DNA of 64,000 nt. It comes from Maritimibacter sp. GTDB lineage: Bacteria; Pseudomonadota; Alphaproteobacteria; Rhodobacterales; Rhodobacteraceae. The stretch's first letter is position 1. Every line of letters starts with the position of its first letter. The notes beneath the pieces are model-generated. The model had not been told where the DNA came from and searched no databases. It saw nothing but the letters and a program-made list of their open reading frames with translations. The stretch is taken from NCBI GenBank assembly GCA_017792445.1, contig CP051232.1:4376001-4440000 (forward strand). Reading direction: 5' to 3'. The translations under genes were made by a program, and so were the position numbers. Of the stretch, positions 34,940 through 43,269 are shown piece after piece.

Positions 34940-36082
34940 TCAGACCTCCACGCCGCGGGCGGCGAAGACCGGCCGCGCGCGGGCGGCGGCAAGGTCGGCG
35001 TCGGGGAACAGTCCCGCATCGTTGGCCAGCCGCACCAGTTCGGCAAGATGCCGGGTCGAGCGGGTGCTTTCCTGCCCGCCGATCATGGTGAAATGGTCCT
35101 GATGCCCGTTGAGATAGGCCATGAACACCACTCCGGTCTTGTAGAACCGCGTGGGCGCCTTGAAGATATGGCGCGACAGCGGGACCGTGGGACCGAAGGC
35201 GTCGCCATACCGGTTCATGTCGCCCTGCCCCAGCGCGGTCAGCGCGCGGGCGGCGGCCCCGGCGATGGGATCGAAGATGCCCAGCAGCGCGTGGGAATAG
35301 CCCTGATCGTCCCCGGCGATGAGGTCCGGGTAGTTGAAGTCGTCCCCGGTATACATGCGTACGCCGTCCGGCAGGCGGCGACGCATGTCGATTTCCTTCT
35401 CGGCGGACAGAAGCGAGATCTTGATGCCGTCGACCTTCGAGGCGTTCGCCTCGATGATCTCAAGGCAGGTGTCCATCGCCGCCATGTGGTCGCCCGAACC
35501 CCAATAGCCTTCCAGCGCGGGATCGAACATCTCTCCCAGCCAGTGCAGGATCGCGGGCTGTTGCAGGCCCGACAGCACACGGTCGTAGACCTTGGCGTAG
35601 TCCTCGGGACCCTTCGCCGCCTTCACCAGCGCGCGGGACGCCATCAGGATGACCTGGCTGCCGGTCGCTTCCACAGCCTCGCACTGTTCTTCGTAGGCGG
35701 CGATCACCTGCTCGATGGTCGCGCCCTCGGGCGAGATGTGGTCAGTGCCCGCGCCAGAAGCGATCAGGTGGCCGCCGGATTTCGCCAGCGCGACGCTGCG
35801 CTGGATCAGGTCCAGCGAGGTGGGCCAATCGAGGCCCATGCCGCGCTGCGCGGTGTCCATCGCCTCGGCCACGCCGAAGCCCAGCGACCACAGGTGCTCG
35901 CGGAAGGCCAGCGTGCGGTCCCAGTCGATCGGACAGTCGAGCCATGGGTCGGCCTCGGCCAGCGGGTCTGCCACGACATGCGCGGCGGCGAAGGCGGTGC
36001 GGGTCCAGCCGTCGGACGCCACCGGCGCGGGGCCGTCCTTCAGCGTGACAGCGCCGCCGGGAAGGTTGAGTGTCGTGCTCAC
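34940..36082 (-). CDS. DUF993 family protein (dihydrodipicolinate-synthase-like aldolase superfamily)
   Basis: This 380-residue protein of the DUF993 family is related to the class-I aldolase/DapA superfamily. The GTG start at 36082 overlaps the stop of the upstream dehydrogenase as GTGA, showing tight coupling; longer frames upstream are antisense-like and are rejected. Recognisable segments are GAGTDH near residue 108, ILMASRAL near residue 143 and the candidate Schiff-base lysine in KVDGIKISLLS near residue 215. It would cleave or form a keto acid or keto sugar produced by its neighbours. No member has a reaction that I can assign with confidence. Confidence 0.75.
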   Translation of the reverse strand: MSTTLNLPGGAVTLKDGPAPVASDGWTRTAFAAAHVVADPLAEADPWLDCPIDWDRTLAFREHLWSLGFGVAEAMDTAQRGMGLDWPTSLDLIQRSVALAKSGGHLIASGAGTDHISPEGATIEQVIAAYEEQCEAVEATGSQVILMASRALVKAAKGPEDYAKVYDRVLSGLQQPAILHWLGEMFDPALEGYWGSGDHMAAMDTCLEIIEANASKVDGIKISLLSAEKEIDMRRRLPDGVRMYTGDDFNYPDLIAGDDQGYSHALLGIFDPIAGAAARALTALGQGDMNRYGDAFGPTVPLSRHIFKAPTRFYKTGVVFMAYLNGHQDHFTMIGGQESTRSTRHLAELVRLANDAGLFPDADLAAARARPVFAARGVEV

Positions 36083-37230
36083 AGCCCCAGGTCCTCCAGG
36101 TCGATCCAGCGGCGTTCGCGCCAGCTTTGATAGCCCGCCTCGGCCAGTTGCACGCCCTTCGCGCCTTCGGCGAGGGTGTAGGAGAACGGCGCGTCCTCGA
36201 CGACGTGACGCAGGAATTGCTCCCACTGAACCTTGAAGCCGTTGTCGTACACGGTGTTGTCCGGCACCTCTTCCCAGCCGCCGAACAGGTCCAGCGGTTG
36301 CGGTTCGTCGGGGTTCCAGACGGGTTTCGGGGTGTTGACGCGATGCTGCGAGTAGCACTTGTGCAGCCCCGCGACGGCGGACCCATGCGTGCCGTCGATC
36401 TGGAATGTCACAAGGTCGTCGCGGCGGACACGGGTGCACCAGCTTGAATTGATGTGGGCCACGATGTCGCCTTCCAGCAGGAAGGACGCATAGGCCGCGT
36501 CGTCGGCGGTGGCGGTGTATTCCTTGCCCTGCTCATCCCAGCGCGCGGGAATGTGGGTCGCGCCAAGGCAGCTGACCGACTTCACCGGCGCGACGACGTT
36601 GTCGAGCACATAGCGCCAGTGGCACAGCATGTCCGAGATGATGCCGCCGCCATCTTCCGAACGGTAGTTCCACGACGGACGCTGCGCGGGCAGGAAGTCG
36701 CCCTCGAACACCCAGTAGCCGAACTCGCCCTTCACGCTCAGCATCCGCCCGAAGAAGCCGCTGTCGCGCAGGCGCTTCAGCTTCAGCAGGCCCGGCAGGT
36801 CCAGCTTGTCATGGACGATACCGTTCTTGACGCCTTTCTCCTTGGCATAGCGGGCGATATCGACGGCCTCGGCCAGCCCTTCGGAGACCGGCTTCTCGCT
36901 GTAGACATGCTTGCCTGCGTCGATGGCCTTCTTCAGCAATTCGGGCCGCAGCTGGGTCGAGGCGGCGTCGAAGAAGATCGTGTCGTCGGGGTTGGCAAGC
37001 GCGGCGTCCAGATCGGTGGTCCAGCGCTGCACGTTGTGCGTCTTCGCCAGCGCCTCGATCTTGTCGGCGTTGCGGCCAACGATGATCACGTCGGGCACTA
37101 GGTACGAACCATCCTTTAGCGCCAGACCGCCCTGATCGCGGATGGCGAGGACCGAGCGGATCAGGTGCTGGTTCATCCCCATCCGCCCGGTCACGCCGTG
37201 CATGATGATGCCGATCCGTTGTTGTCTCAT
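36079..37230 (-). CDS. Gfo/Idh/MocA family oxidoreductase
   Basis: This 383-residue dehydrogenase has an N-terminal nucleotide-binding domain with the motif IIMHGVTGRMGMNQHL, which resembles the dihydrodipicolinate reductase form more than the usual GxGxxG. The family YSEKPVSEG motif is near residue 110 and a GGGIISDMLCHWRYVLD segment near residue 200. It sits between a TetR gene (69-base gap) and the DUF993 gene (4-base overlap) in a minus-strand operon with a TTT transporter. The substrate is probably a sugar acid or related carboxylate brought in by that transporter. Confidence 0.78.
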   Translation of the reverse strand: MRQQRIGIIMHGVTGRMGMNQHLIRSVLAIRDQGGLALKDGSYLVPDVIIVGRNADKIEALAKTHNVQRWTTDLDAALANPDDTIFFDAASTQLRPELLKKAIDAGKHVYSEKPVSEGLAEAVDIARYAKEKGVKNGIVHDKLDLPGLLKLKRLRDSGFFGRMLSVKGEFGYWVFEGDFLPAQRPSWNYRSEDGGGIISDMLCHWRYVLDNVVAPVKSVSCLGATHIPARWDEQGKEYTATADDAAYASFLLEGDIVAHINSSWCTRVRRDDLVTFQIDGTHGSAVAGLHKCYSQHRVNTPKPVWNPDEPQPLDLFGGWEEVPDNTVYDNGFKVQWEQFLRHVVEDAPFSYTLAEGAKGVQLAEAGYQSWRERRWIDLEDLGL

Positions 37231-37299
37231 TTTCTTCGGTCCTTTCAGAGATTTGTCTGTCGTGTCAGGGGTGGCGCAGCCGGGTGGCCGCGCGGGTCA

Positions 37300-37950
37300 T
37301 CATGGGTCCTGCGCCGGACGTCGCAGGTAACAGGTCAGCATTTCCGAGATCATCGCCGCGCGCTGGTCCAGCCACGCCTCGTCGATCGGCACCTTGAAGA
37401 CGGCGCGCAGCGTGTGCTTGTTCGAGACGGGGAAGTAGCAAAGCGAAGCGATGGTGATGTACAGTTCCACCGGGTCGACATCGTCGCGGATCTGCCTCGC
37501 CGCCGCGCCGCGTTCAAGAAACTGCCGGATCGAGTCGATCAGCGGCGACTGGATCTCTGCCACGTCTCCGATCTGCCGGATCGCATTGCCGCCCAGCAGG
37601 TTCTCGGTGTTCAGCATCGAAACGAACCATGGCTTCGATACGAAGTGGCGCAGGGTGAAGCCGACCAGTTCGCGCACGGCTTCCTCGGGGCTCAGGTCCT
37701 CGAGTTTCAGCTTTCGTTCGCCCTGCCGGATCTGCACGTAGCTTTCGCGCAGCGCCGCCTTGTACAGTTCCTCCTTGTCGCCGAAGTAGCTGTAGATCAT
37801 CGGCTTCGACACGCTGGCCTTCTCGGCGATGGTGTCGATGCGCGCGCCGGCGTGGCCGTGCGCCGCGAACTCTGCCAGCGCGGCTTTCAGGATCCGGCGT
37901 TTCGACGCGGCAGCGTCGCGCTTCACGGGTTTGGGTGCGGATTGGTTCAT
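37300..37950 (-). CDS. TetR-family transcriptional regulator
   Basis: This 216-residue regulator has an N-terminal helix-turn-helix (RRILKAALAEFAAHGHAGAR and VSKPMIYSYFGDKEELYKAAL, about residues 15-60) and a C-terminal ligand and dimerisation domain of the kind common in roseobacter TetR proteins (LVGFTLRHFVSKPWFVSML). It overlaps the tctA stop by four bases, so it is inside the operon it probably controls. The perfect palindrome at 41105-41120 in front of tctC is its likely operator, which would make the whole operon autoregulated. Confidence 0.85.
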   Translation of the reverse strand: MNQSAPKPVKRDAAASKRRILKAALAEFAAHGHAGARIDTIAEKASVSKPMIYSYFGDKEELYKAALRESYVQIRQGERKLKLEDLSPEEAVRELVGFTLRHFVSKPWFVSMLNTENLLGGNAIRQIGDVAEIQSPLIDSIRQFLERGAAARQIRDDVDPVELYITIASLCYFPVSNKHTLRAVFKVPIDEAWLDQRAAMISEMLTCYLRRPAQDP

Positions 37951-39488
37951 GGCTTCCTGCCCTCCGGTTGCTCGGTCGGGCCGCGTTTCGTACCGATCAC
38001 CTTGCCGACGGCGCGCCGGGTGACGGGCATCGACAGGACGATGCTGAGCGCGATGATCACCACGAAGGCCAGCGAGATCGGCCGGGTGAAGAAAGGCTCG
38101 AGCGACCCGTTAGACAGGGTGAGCCCACGCCGCAGGGATTTGTCCAGCAAATCGCCAAGAATTATGCCCAGAACCAGCGGCGCCATGGGGTAATTCATCT
38201 GCCGCAGGACGAAGCCGATCAATCCGAAGGCGACCATCACCCAGATGTCGAAGACCCGTTGCGTCAGGGCGTAGGGCCCGATGACGCACAGCGTGAAGAC
38301 CACGGGCATCAGCAACTCGCGCGGGATGCGCAGGACAAGGATGAACAGCCGTGTCAGCGACAGGCCGTAAATCGCGATCGCGATGGTCGCGAGGATCAGC
38401 ATGGCCGCGATCGAGTAGATGAACGTCGGCTGCTCGAACATGATCATCGGGCCGGGCCTGACGCCATGGATGAACAGCGCCGCGATCAGCACCGCCGCCG
38501 GGGCCGAACCGGGCACCGCAAGGGTCAGCGCCGGGATCAGCGCGCCCGGCACAACCGCCGAGTTCCCCGTCTCTGCCGCCGTCAGCCCCTCGTAGGAACC
38601 CTTCCCGAACTGGTCCTTCTCCTTGCTGCTGCGCTTGGCGGCGGCGTACGAGGCCCAGGCCCCGATATCCTCGCCCACGCCGGGGATGATGCCGACAAGG
38701 GTGCCGATCACGCCGGACCGGCCGATGGTGATCTTATAGCGCCACAGATCGGACAGACGGGGAAGAACGCGGTCTTCCTTCAACTCCTCGGTCGAAAGCT
38801 CTGCCTTGCGGCGCCACATGACGGTCAGAACCTCGGCGAACCCGAACGCGCCGACCATCGCGGGGATCAGCCCGATGCCGCCGTTCAGTTGATCGAAGCC
38901 AAGGTTGAAACGGACGTGCGCGTGGATGCCCTCTGATCCGACCATCGCGACCATCAGGCCCAGAAGCCCCGCCATGTAGCCCTTCAGCGGGCTCACGCCG
39001 CCGGTCAATTGGCCGGAGATCACGATGCCGAACACGGCGAGCCAGAAGAATTCGAACGAGCCGAAGTCCAGCGCGATGGCGGCCAGCGCGGGCGCAAGCA
39101 GGACCAGCAGCAGGATCCCCACCAGCGTGCCCATGGCGGACCCGGCGGTGGCCAGCGCCATCGCGTAGCCCGCCTGCCCCCGTTGCGCCAGCGGGAAGCC
39201 GTCAAGCGAGGTCGCGGCGGATGCGGGCGTGCCGGGGATGTTCAACAGGATCGCAGAGCGCGAGCCGCCATAGATCGCGCCCACGTACATGCAGATCAGC
39301 ACGAGGATCGCGCTGTCGCGGTCCAGCGTGTAGGTCAAGGTCGTCAAGAGCGCCACGCCCATGGTCGCGGTCAGGCCCGGAAGGCTGCCGACGAGGATGC
39401 CCAGCAGCGTGGCCCATGCGACGTGGAACAGGCCCATCGGGGACATGAACTGGCCCAGCCCGGACAAAAGTGCGTTCAGCGCCTCCAT
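37947..39488 (-). CDS. tctA: Tripartite tricarboxylate transporter, large membrane subunit TctA
   Basis: This 513-residue protein with about 12 membrane segments is the large subunit of a TTT importer. Conserved signatures are GSLPGLTATMGVALLTTLTY near the N-terminus, ILLNIPGTPASAATSLDGFP near residue 75, and GIIPGVGEDIGAW and ETGNSAVVPGALIPALTL in the middle. The start at 39488 overlaps the tctB stop as TGATG. A much longer upstream frame is antisense-like and is rejected. It works with TctB and the binding protein TctC to import a carboxylate using an ion gradient. Confidence 0.9.
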   Translation of the reverse strand: MEALNALLSGLGQFMSPMGLFHVAWATLLGILVGSLPGLTATMGVALLTTLTYTLDRDSAILVLICMYVGAIYGGSRSAILLNIPGTPASAATSLDGFPLAQRGQAGYAMALATAGSAMGTLVGILLLVLLAPALAAIALDFGSFEFFWLAVFGIVISGQLTGGVSPLKGYMAGLLGLMVAMVGSEGIHAHVRFNLGFDQLNGGIGLIPAMVGAFGFAEVLTVMWRRKAELSTEELKEDRVLPRLSDLWRYKITIGRSGVIGTLVGIIPGVGEDIGAWASYAAAKRSSKEKDQFGKGSYEGLTAAETGNSAVVPGALIPALTLAVPGSAPAAVLIAALFIHGVRPGPMIMFEQPTFIYSIAAMLILATIAIAIYGLSLTRLFILVLRIPRELLMPVVFTLCVIGPYALTQRVFDIWVMVAFGLIGFVLRQMNYPMAPLVLGIILGDLLDKSLRRGLTLSNGSLEPFFTRPISLAFVVIIALSIVLSMPVTRRAVGKVIGTKRGPTEQPEGRKP

Positions 39489-39973
39489 CACGGCAGCCTC
39501 ACAAGGAAGCCGTAGCGGAACAGCGCGGCGACGCCCACGGCGACCGCCACCGCGAAGACAGCGACGAAGATCATGCGTTTCGCGTTTCGGGCCTGCGGCT
39601 CTGCCGGTTGCCACGAGAACCATCCGGCGAAGACGAAGATGTACAGTGCCGCCGCCGCGGCGAAGGGCAGCGTGCCGACCAGCAGCAGCGCGAACACGCA
39701 GCTCCATGCGGCGGCGAAGCCGAAGTCCGTCCAGTTGCCTTGCACCCCGGATGCGTCGGGCGCCGTCTGGCCGCGCGTCGACAGGGCCAGCAGCACGGCG
39801 CACAGCATCATCGCGGCGCCAAGGATCATCGGAACGAGGCCGGGAATGCTGGCCGGATGGATCTGCCGGATCTCAAGCCGGTCCATCACGAAGCCTCCCC
39901 AACTCATTGCCGCGCCAAGCGCGAAGAGAGTGGCCGCGGTGATGCGGTCAGCGGCGGGTGTGTCGAAACGCAT
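39488..39973 (-). CDS. tctB: Tripartite tricarboxylate transporter, small membrane subunit TctB
   Basis: This 161-residue protein has four hydrophobic segments (about 10-30, 45-65, 90-110 and 135-155), the expected topology and size of TctB. It is poorly conserved in sequence, so the call rests on topology plus its exact position between tctC and tctA, with which it overlaps at TGATG. No catalytic residues are expected. Confidence 0.85.
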   Translation of the reverse strand: MRFDTPAADRITAATLFALGAAMSWGGFVMDRLEIRQIHPASIPGLVPMILGAAMMLCAVLLALSTRGQTAPDASGVQGNWTDFGFAAAWSCVFALLLVGTLPFAAAAALYIFVFAGWFSWQPAEPQARNAKRMIFVAVFAVAVAVGVAALFRYGFLVRLP

Positions 39974-40060
39974 GGTATTGCCTTCTGGAAACGCCGGCGC
40001 GGGCGGATGCGACGGGCCGGGGTGTCCGCGCGCGGCGCACCGCGCGCGAACCCCATTCGC

Positions 40061-41086
40061 TTACATGCCTTCGGGGCAGTCGATGCCGATCTCGGACGGA
40101 TCAAGCACCGCCTCGCCCCGCGTCACGCGGGCACAGGCCTCGGCGATGACGACCGGCATCGCTTTGTCCATGGCTTCCTCGCCGAAGCTGGGCGCGAACA
40201 CGGCGCCGCGCTCGGTGGCGTAGGTCATCAGCGCTTCCGAGTTCATCACCTTTTCGGCCCAGATCTGGTCGACGGTGTCATAGACCTCCTGCGGGGCGCC
40301 GGTCGGGATGAACACGCCGAAATAGTCCGGCGCGACATGCATGTCTGGCAGCCAGTTGGTGATCGGCGGGATCGGGTCGAGCCCCTCGATGATCAGTTCG
40401 CCGTCCGACAACACCGCCAGCGGGCGGATCTTGCCGGCGCGGATCATCTCGGTCTGCTCTACCGCAAGCTGGGTGGTGACCATCGTCTCGCCCGCCGCGG
40501 TCGCCAGAACCGCCGGGTTGCCGCCGTCGTAGGTGACCATGCGCGCCAGAACGTCGCCGCCCGCCGCTTCGTTGATCGCGGCCAGCGCCATGCCGCCCGA
40601 CGAGTTCACCCCGGCGGTGCCGACGGTGACCGAGTCGTCCGACTTCATCGCTTCCAGCAGTTCGCCGAAGTCCTGATACGGGGCGTCGGCATTGACCGAG
40701 ATCACCGGCACGTTCGCGACGTGCAGGTAGATGTGGTAATCCTCGATCGAGGTATCCTCGACCAGCCCCGTCACCGCGTAGGTGGCGTTGTTGGCGATGG
40801 CGTTGGCGGTCCAGGTGTAGCCGTCGCGCGGTGCGTCGAGCGCGGCCTTGGTGCCGATAGAGCCCGAAGCGCCGGGCTGGTTCACCACCACCACCGGCGT
40901 GCCGAGTGCCTCCTCCAGGATCGGCGCGACGACCCGCGTGACCTGATCGGTCGATCCGCCAGCGGACCACGGGACAATGATGTTGATCGGCTTGTCGGGC
41001 TGCCACTGCGCGAGTGCGGGACCCGCGGTGGCGGAAATCGCCAAGACCGCGGCTCCGGCGAGCCGCGCCAGATTCTTGGTAAGCAT
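40061..41086 (-). CDS. tctC: Tripartite tricarboxylate transporter substrate-binding protein TctC
   Basis: This 341-residue periplasmic protein of the Bug/TctC family has a Sec signal peptide ending near GPALAQ (residue 26). Family motifs include QPDKPINIIVPWSAGGSTD, VVVNQPGASGSIGTKAALD and a TVGTAGVNSSGG loop, which contact a carboxylate ligand. It is the first gene of the minus-strand operon and directly follows a promoter with a TetR-type operator. The ribosome site is GGGAGGAGAATC. The ligand is probably a sugar acid or cyclitol-derived acid, judged only by its operon partners. Confidence 0.88.
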   Translation of the reverse strand: MLTKNLARLAGAAVLAISATAGPALAQWQPDKPINIIVPWSAGGSTDQVTRVVAPILEEALGTPVVVVNQPGASGSIGTKAALDAPRDGYTWTANAIANNATYAVTGLVEDTSIEDYHIYLHVANVPVISVNADAPYQDFGELLEAMKSDDSVTVGTAGVNSSGGMALAAINEAAGGDVLARMVTYDGGNPAVLATAAGETMVTTQLAVEQTEMIRAGKIRPLAVLSDGELIIEGLDPIPPITNWLPDMHVAPDYFGVFIPTGAPQEVYDTVDQIWAEKVMNSEALMTYATERGAVFAPSFGEEAMDKAMPVVIAEACARVTRGEAVLDPSEIGIDCPEGM

Positions 41087-41104
41087 GATTCTCCTCCCAT
41101 ATGC

Positions 41105-41144
41105 TACCTACTGGTAGGTAACTAAATCTTCGCAAATCCGTCAA
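41105..41144 (-). promoter_or_regulatory. tctC promoter with perfect TetR-type operator
   Basis: TACCTAC-TG-GTAGGTA (41105-41120) is a perfect 7-2-7 inverted repeat of the form typical for TetR regulators. On the minus strand a TTGACG -35-like box (41144-41139) lies upstream, and its -10 region would abut or overlap the palindrome, so binding would block transcription. The palindrome ends about 18 bases before the tctC start. The TetR gene inside the operon is the natural candidate to bind it. Confidence 0.7.
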
Positions 41145-41279
41145 CGCCCTGCTGGCGGACAGAGGCCAGGGAGACAGGATAAGGAGGATGCGAGAGGTCA
41201 GCGCGAACGGCGTTTTCTTCCGTCTTTTTTGCCGGTTATTATCTTAACTTCATTTTGCGCTTAACGGTGAAATCAGCCT

Positions 41280-41307
41280 GCCCGCACTCCGTGTGTGGGA
41301 TGCGGGC
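41280..41307 (-). terminator. Hairpin after the YeeE-family gene
   Basis: GCCCGCA and TGCGGGC form a 7-bp stem about 17 bases past the stop of the minus-strand YeeE gene, in the 237-base gap before tctC. The gap also holds an AT-rich stretch (41220-41265) with no gene. Confidence 0.5.
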
Positions 41308-41323
41308 CAGCCTGAAGGACGAC

Positions 41324-42379
41324 TTATTCCGACGGCATAAACCCGGCGATAAGCTGCCGTAGCCCGATTGCCGTGCCGAAGGCGATCGCCGCAACCGTCA
41401 CCGGCGCAGAGGCCGCGAGGACAGAGAATGCGGATAGCCCCTGCCCCACGGTACATCCCATCGCGACGGCCGCACCGACACCCATCAGCACCGCGCCAAG
41501 GATCTGCCGGCGAAGCTCGCGGGGATCCTCGCAGGCTTCCCAGCGGAACCGACCATTGACCATGCTGCCCAGCAGCGCGCCGCAGATGACACCGGCGACC
41601 GAGCCGACGCCGAAGCTGACGGTACTTCCGGACGAGGTCATCAGGTACAGGATCGTATCGCCCAGCGGCGCGGCGAAGGTGTGCGACACCACCTCGGGCG
41701 CGGCGAAGCCGGTCGCGGCGATCCAGCTTGTCCCCACCCACGCGCTGACGATGGCCAGTCCGACCGCCAGCGACCACGCGATAGCAGAGGGTTTCGCAAG
41801 CATCTCGGCATCCCACAGCGACGCGGCGAGAATGACCGCGCCGATCACCAGCCCGACCAGCGGCAGGCCAAGGCCGGTCAGCCCCGACAGGTGGTGTGCG
41901 ATGCCGGGCACCGCCCCTGTTATTTCTTCTTGCGGGAAGACCCAGACGCGCAGTTCCGCCAACGGGCCGGACATGGCGACATAGGCGGACAGCCCCATCA
42001 CCAGCACGATCACGAAGGCGCGGATGTCGCCGCCGCCAAGCCGCGCCAGCGCGCCGAAACCGCAGTTCCCGGCCAGCGCCATGCCATAACCGAAGGTGAT
42101 GCCGCCCGCGATGCTGGCCAGCGGGTTCCATGCCAGACGCAGATAGGCGGACTGTTCTACAGAGGCCCAGCCAAGCGCCTGCGCGGCGAATGTTCCGATG
42201 ACGGCGGCGCCGATGGCGACCCCCCACATCCGCAATCGCAGCAAGCTGCCGCCGTACAGCGCATCCTCGATCGCACCCAGCGAACAGAAACGACCCAGTC
42301 GGGCGGCGAGCCCCAGAAGGACGCCACCGAATACCCCGACGAGCGCCGCAGCGAGCGGCTCGCCCAGCACCTCCAGCAT
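41324..42379 (-). CDS. YeeE/YedE-family sulfur-compound transporter (SoxT-like)
   Basis: This 351-residue membrane protein has about nine segments. The family's conserved cysteines, which relay thiosulfate or sulfur through the membrane in YeeE, are visible in GRFCSLGAIEDAL (near 31), ALAGNCGFGAL (near 105) and AMGCTVGQGLS (near 308). The start follows GAGGAGATCAG. It is the last gene of a minus-strand soxS-soxR-YeeE unit divergent from the main sox operon, the same place as soxT in Paracoccus. It probably moves thiosulfate or a sulfur intermediate across the inner membrane. Confidence 0.82.
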   Translation of the reverse strand: MLEVLGEPLAAALVGVFGGVLLGLAARLGRFCSLGAIEDALYGGSLLRLRMWGVAIGAAVIGTFAAQALGWASVEQSAYLRLAWNPLASIAGGITFGYGMALAGNCGFGALARLGGGDIRAFVIVLVMGLSAYVAMSGPLAELRVWVFPQEEITGAVPGIAHHLSGLTGLGLPLVGLVIGAVILAASLWDAEMLAKPSAIAWSLAVGLAIVSAWVGTSWIAATGFAAPEVVSHTFAAPLGDTILYLMTSSGSTVSFGVGSVAGVICGALLGSMVNGRFRWEACEDPRELRRQILGAVLMGVGAAVAMGCTVGQGLSAFSVLAASAPVTVAAIAFGTAIGLRQLIAGFMPSE

Positions 42380-42416
42380 CTGATCTCCTCCCTTGCGCCG
42401 GTCAGACGCCCGGCGC

Positions 42417-42815
42417 TTATCTGCGACAGAACAGGTCGTAGACGACGCTGATTATTTGGGTCGTGCGGTCATCCGTCAAGCGGTAGTAGATTGCCTTGCC
42501 CTCGCGCCGGGGCTTCACCAGCCCTTCCAGCCGCAGCCGGGTCAGCTGTTGCGAGACCGCCGCCTGCCGGGCCGAAAGCAGGTCCTCCAGCTCGGTCACC
42601 GACTTCTCGCCCGTCGCGAGATGGCACAGGATCATCAGCCGGCCTTCGTGGCTGATCGCCTTCAGGAAGTTCGCTGCAAGCTCTGCGTTCTCGGCGATAC
42701 GATCCATCTCTTCCGGAGTCGTGGTCTCCGAAATCACGGGCAACCGCCCCTGTTGGTCGGTTTCGTCGTCGGTCATCGCCCCGTGGTCGGGGCCGCTTGC
42801 ATCGATCGGAGTCAT
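42417..42815 (-). CDS. soxR: ArsR-family regulator of sulfur oxidation
   Basis: This 132-residue winged-helix regulator has recognisable ArsR helices AANFLKAISHEGRLMILCHL and the recognition segment LSARQAAVSQQLTRLRLEG, with a DLFC cysteine near the C-terminus. SoxR proteins of this type repress sox genes and respond to sulfur compounds through cysteines. Two starts are possible, 42815 (MTPIDASG) and 42776 (MTDDETDQQ); the first fits slightly better but its GGAGGG is 16 bases away. The gene lies between soxS and the YeeE transporter. The palindromes at 43213-43234 and 44611-44626 are its likely targets. Confidence 0.85.
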   Translation of the reverse strand: MTPIDASGPDHGAMTDDETDQQGRLPVISETTTPEEMDRIAENAELAANFLKAISHEGRLMILCHLATGEKSVTELEDLLSARQAAVSQQLTRLRLEGLVKPRREGKAIYYRLTDDRTTQIISVVYDLFCRR

Positions 42816-42828
42816 GCCGCGCAAAACA

Positions 42829-43215
42829 CTACCCTCCGGCGCCATAGTCAATGCCTGCATCGTCCAACATGCGCTGAAGCAGGCCCCAGAAGAAATCCTC
42901 GCCCGGGTAACCTTCGATCCTGCTGATTTCGCGACCATTTCTGAGAAGCACGAAAGTCGGCGTGATCCTGAGCGGCCCGGCAAGGTCGACGTTTTCGGGC
43001 AGCGGCTCGTGAATATCGACGCGCAACAGCGGCGCCGAACGGCCCTCTGCGGTCTTGGCGTACTCCGGCGCGACGTCGGCATCCCACCGGGCGCAGTAGA
43101 TGCAGCCCCGCTGTTCGCCCATCAGCAACAGCGTGTCTTCGCCCGCGGCCATGGCGCCCCCCGGAAACAGCAGGCCCATGATGACGAGCAGTCGAGCGAG
43201 GAATTGACCGATCAT
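42829..43215 (-). CDS. soxS: Periplasmic thioredoxin-like protein SoxS
   Basis: This 128-residue protein has a signal peptide (about 1-23, ending AMAAG), a thioredoxin-like fold and the CIYC redox motif near residue 38, followed by RITPTFVLLRNG (cis-proline region). SoxS keeps components of the Sox multienzyme reduced, in Paracoccus reactivating SoxY. It is divergent from soxV. Its ATG overlaps a GATCATA repeat that may be part of the SoxR site. Confidence 0.87.
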   Translation of the reverse strand: MIGQFLARLLVIMGLLFPGGAMAAGEDTLLLMGEQRGCIYCARWDADVAPEYAKTAEGRSAPLLRVDIHEPLPENVDLAGPLRITPTFVLLRNGREISRIEGYPGEDFFWGLLQRMLDDAGIDYGAGG

Positions 43216-43234
43216 ATATAAGGATCATAATATG
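43213..43234. promoter_or_regulatory. Possible SoxR-binding region between soxS and soxV
   Basis: The 54-base divergent gap holds CATAT...ATATG (5-bp arms, 12-base spacer) and a direct repeat GATCATA at 43210-43216 and 43223-43229, in a locally very AT-rich stretch. SoxR of related bacteria binds the equivalent soxS-soxV region. The palindrome here is short and imperfect. Confidence 0.4.
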
Positions 43235-43269
43235 TTTATCTGAAGCCGACAAGCGAACCCGGGGGGAGA

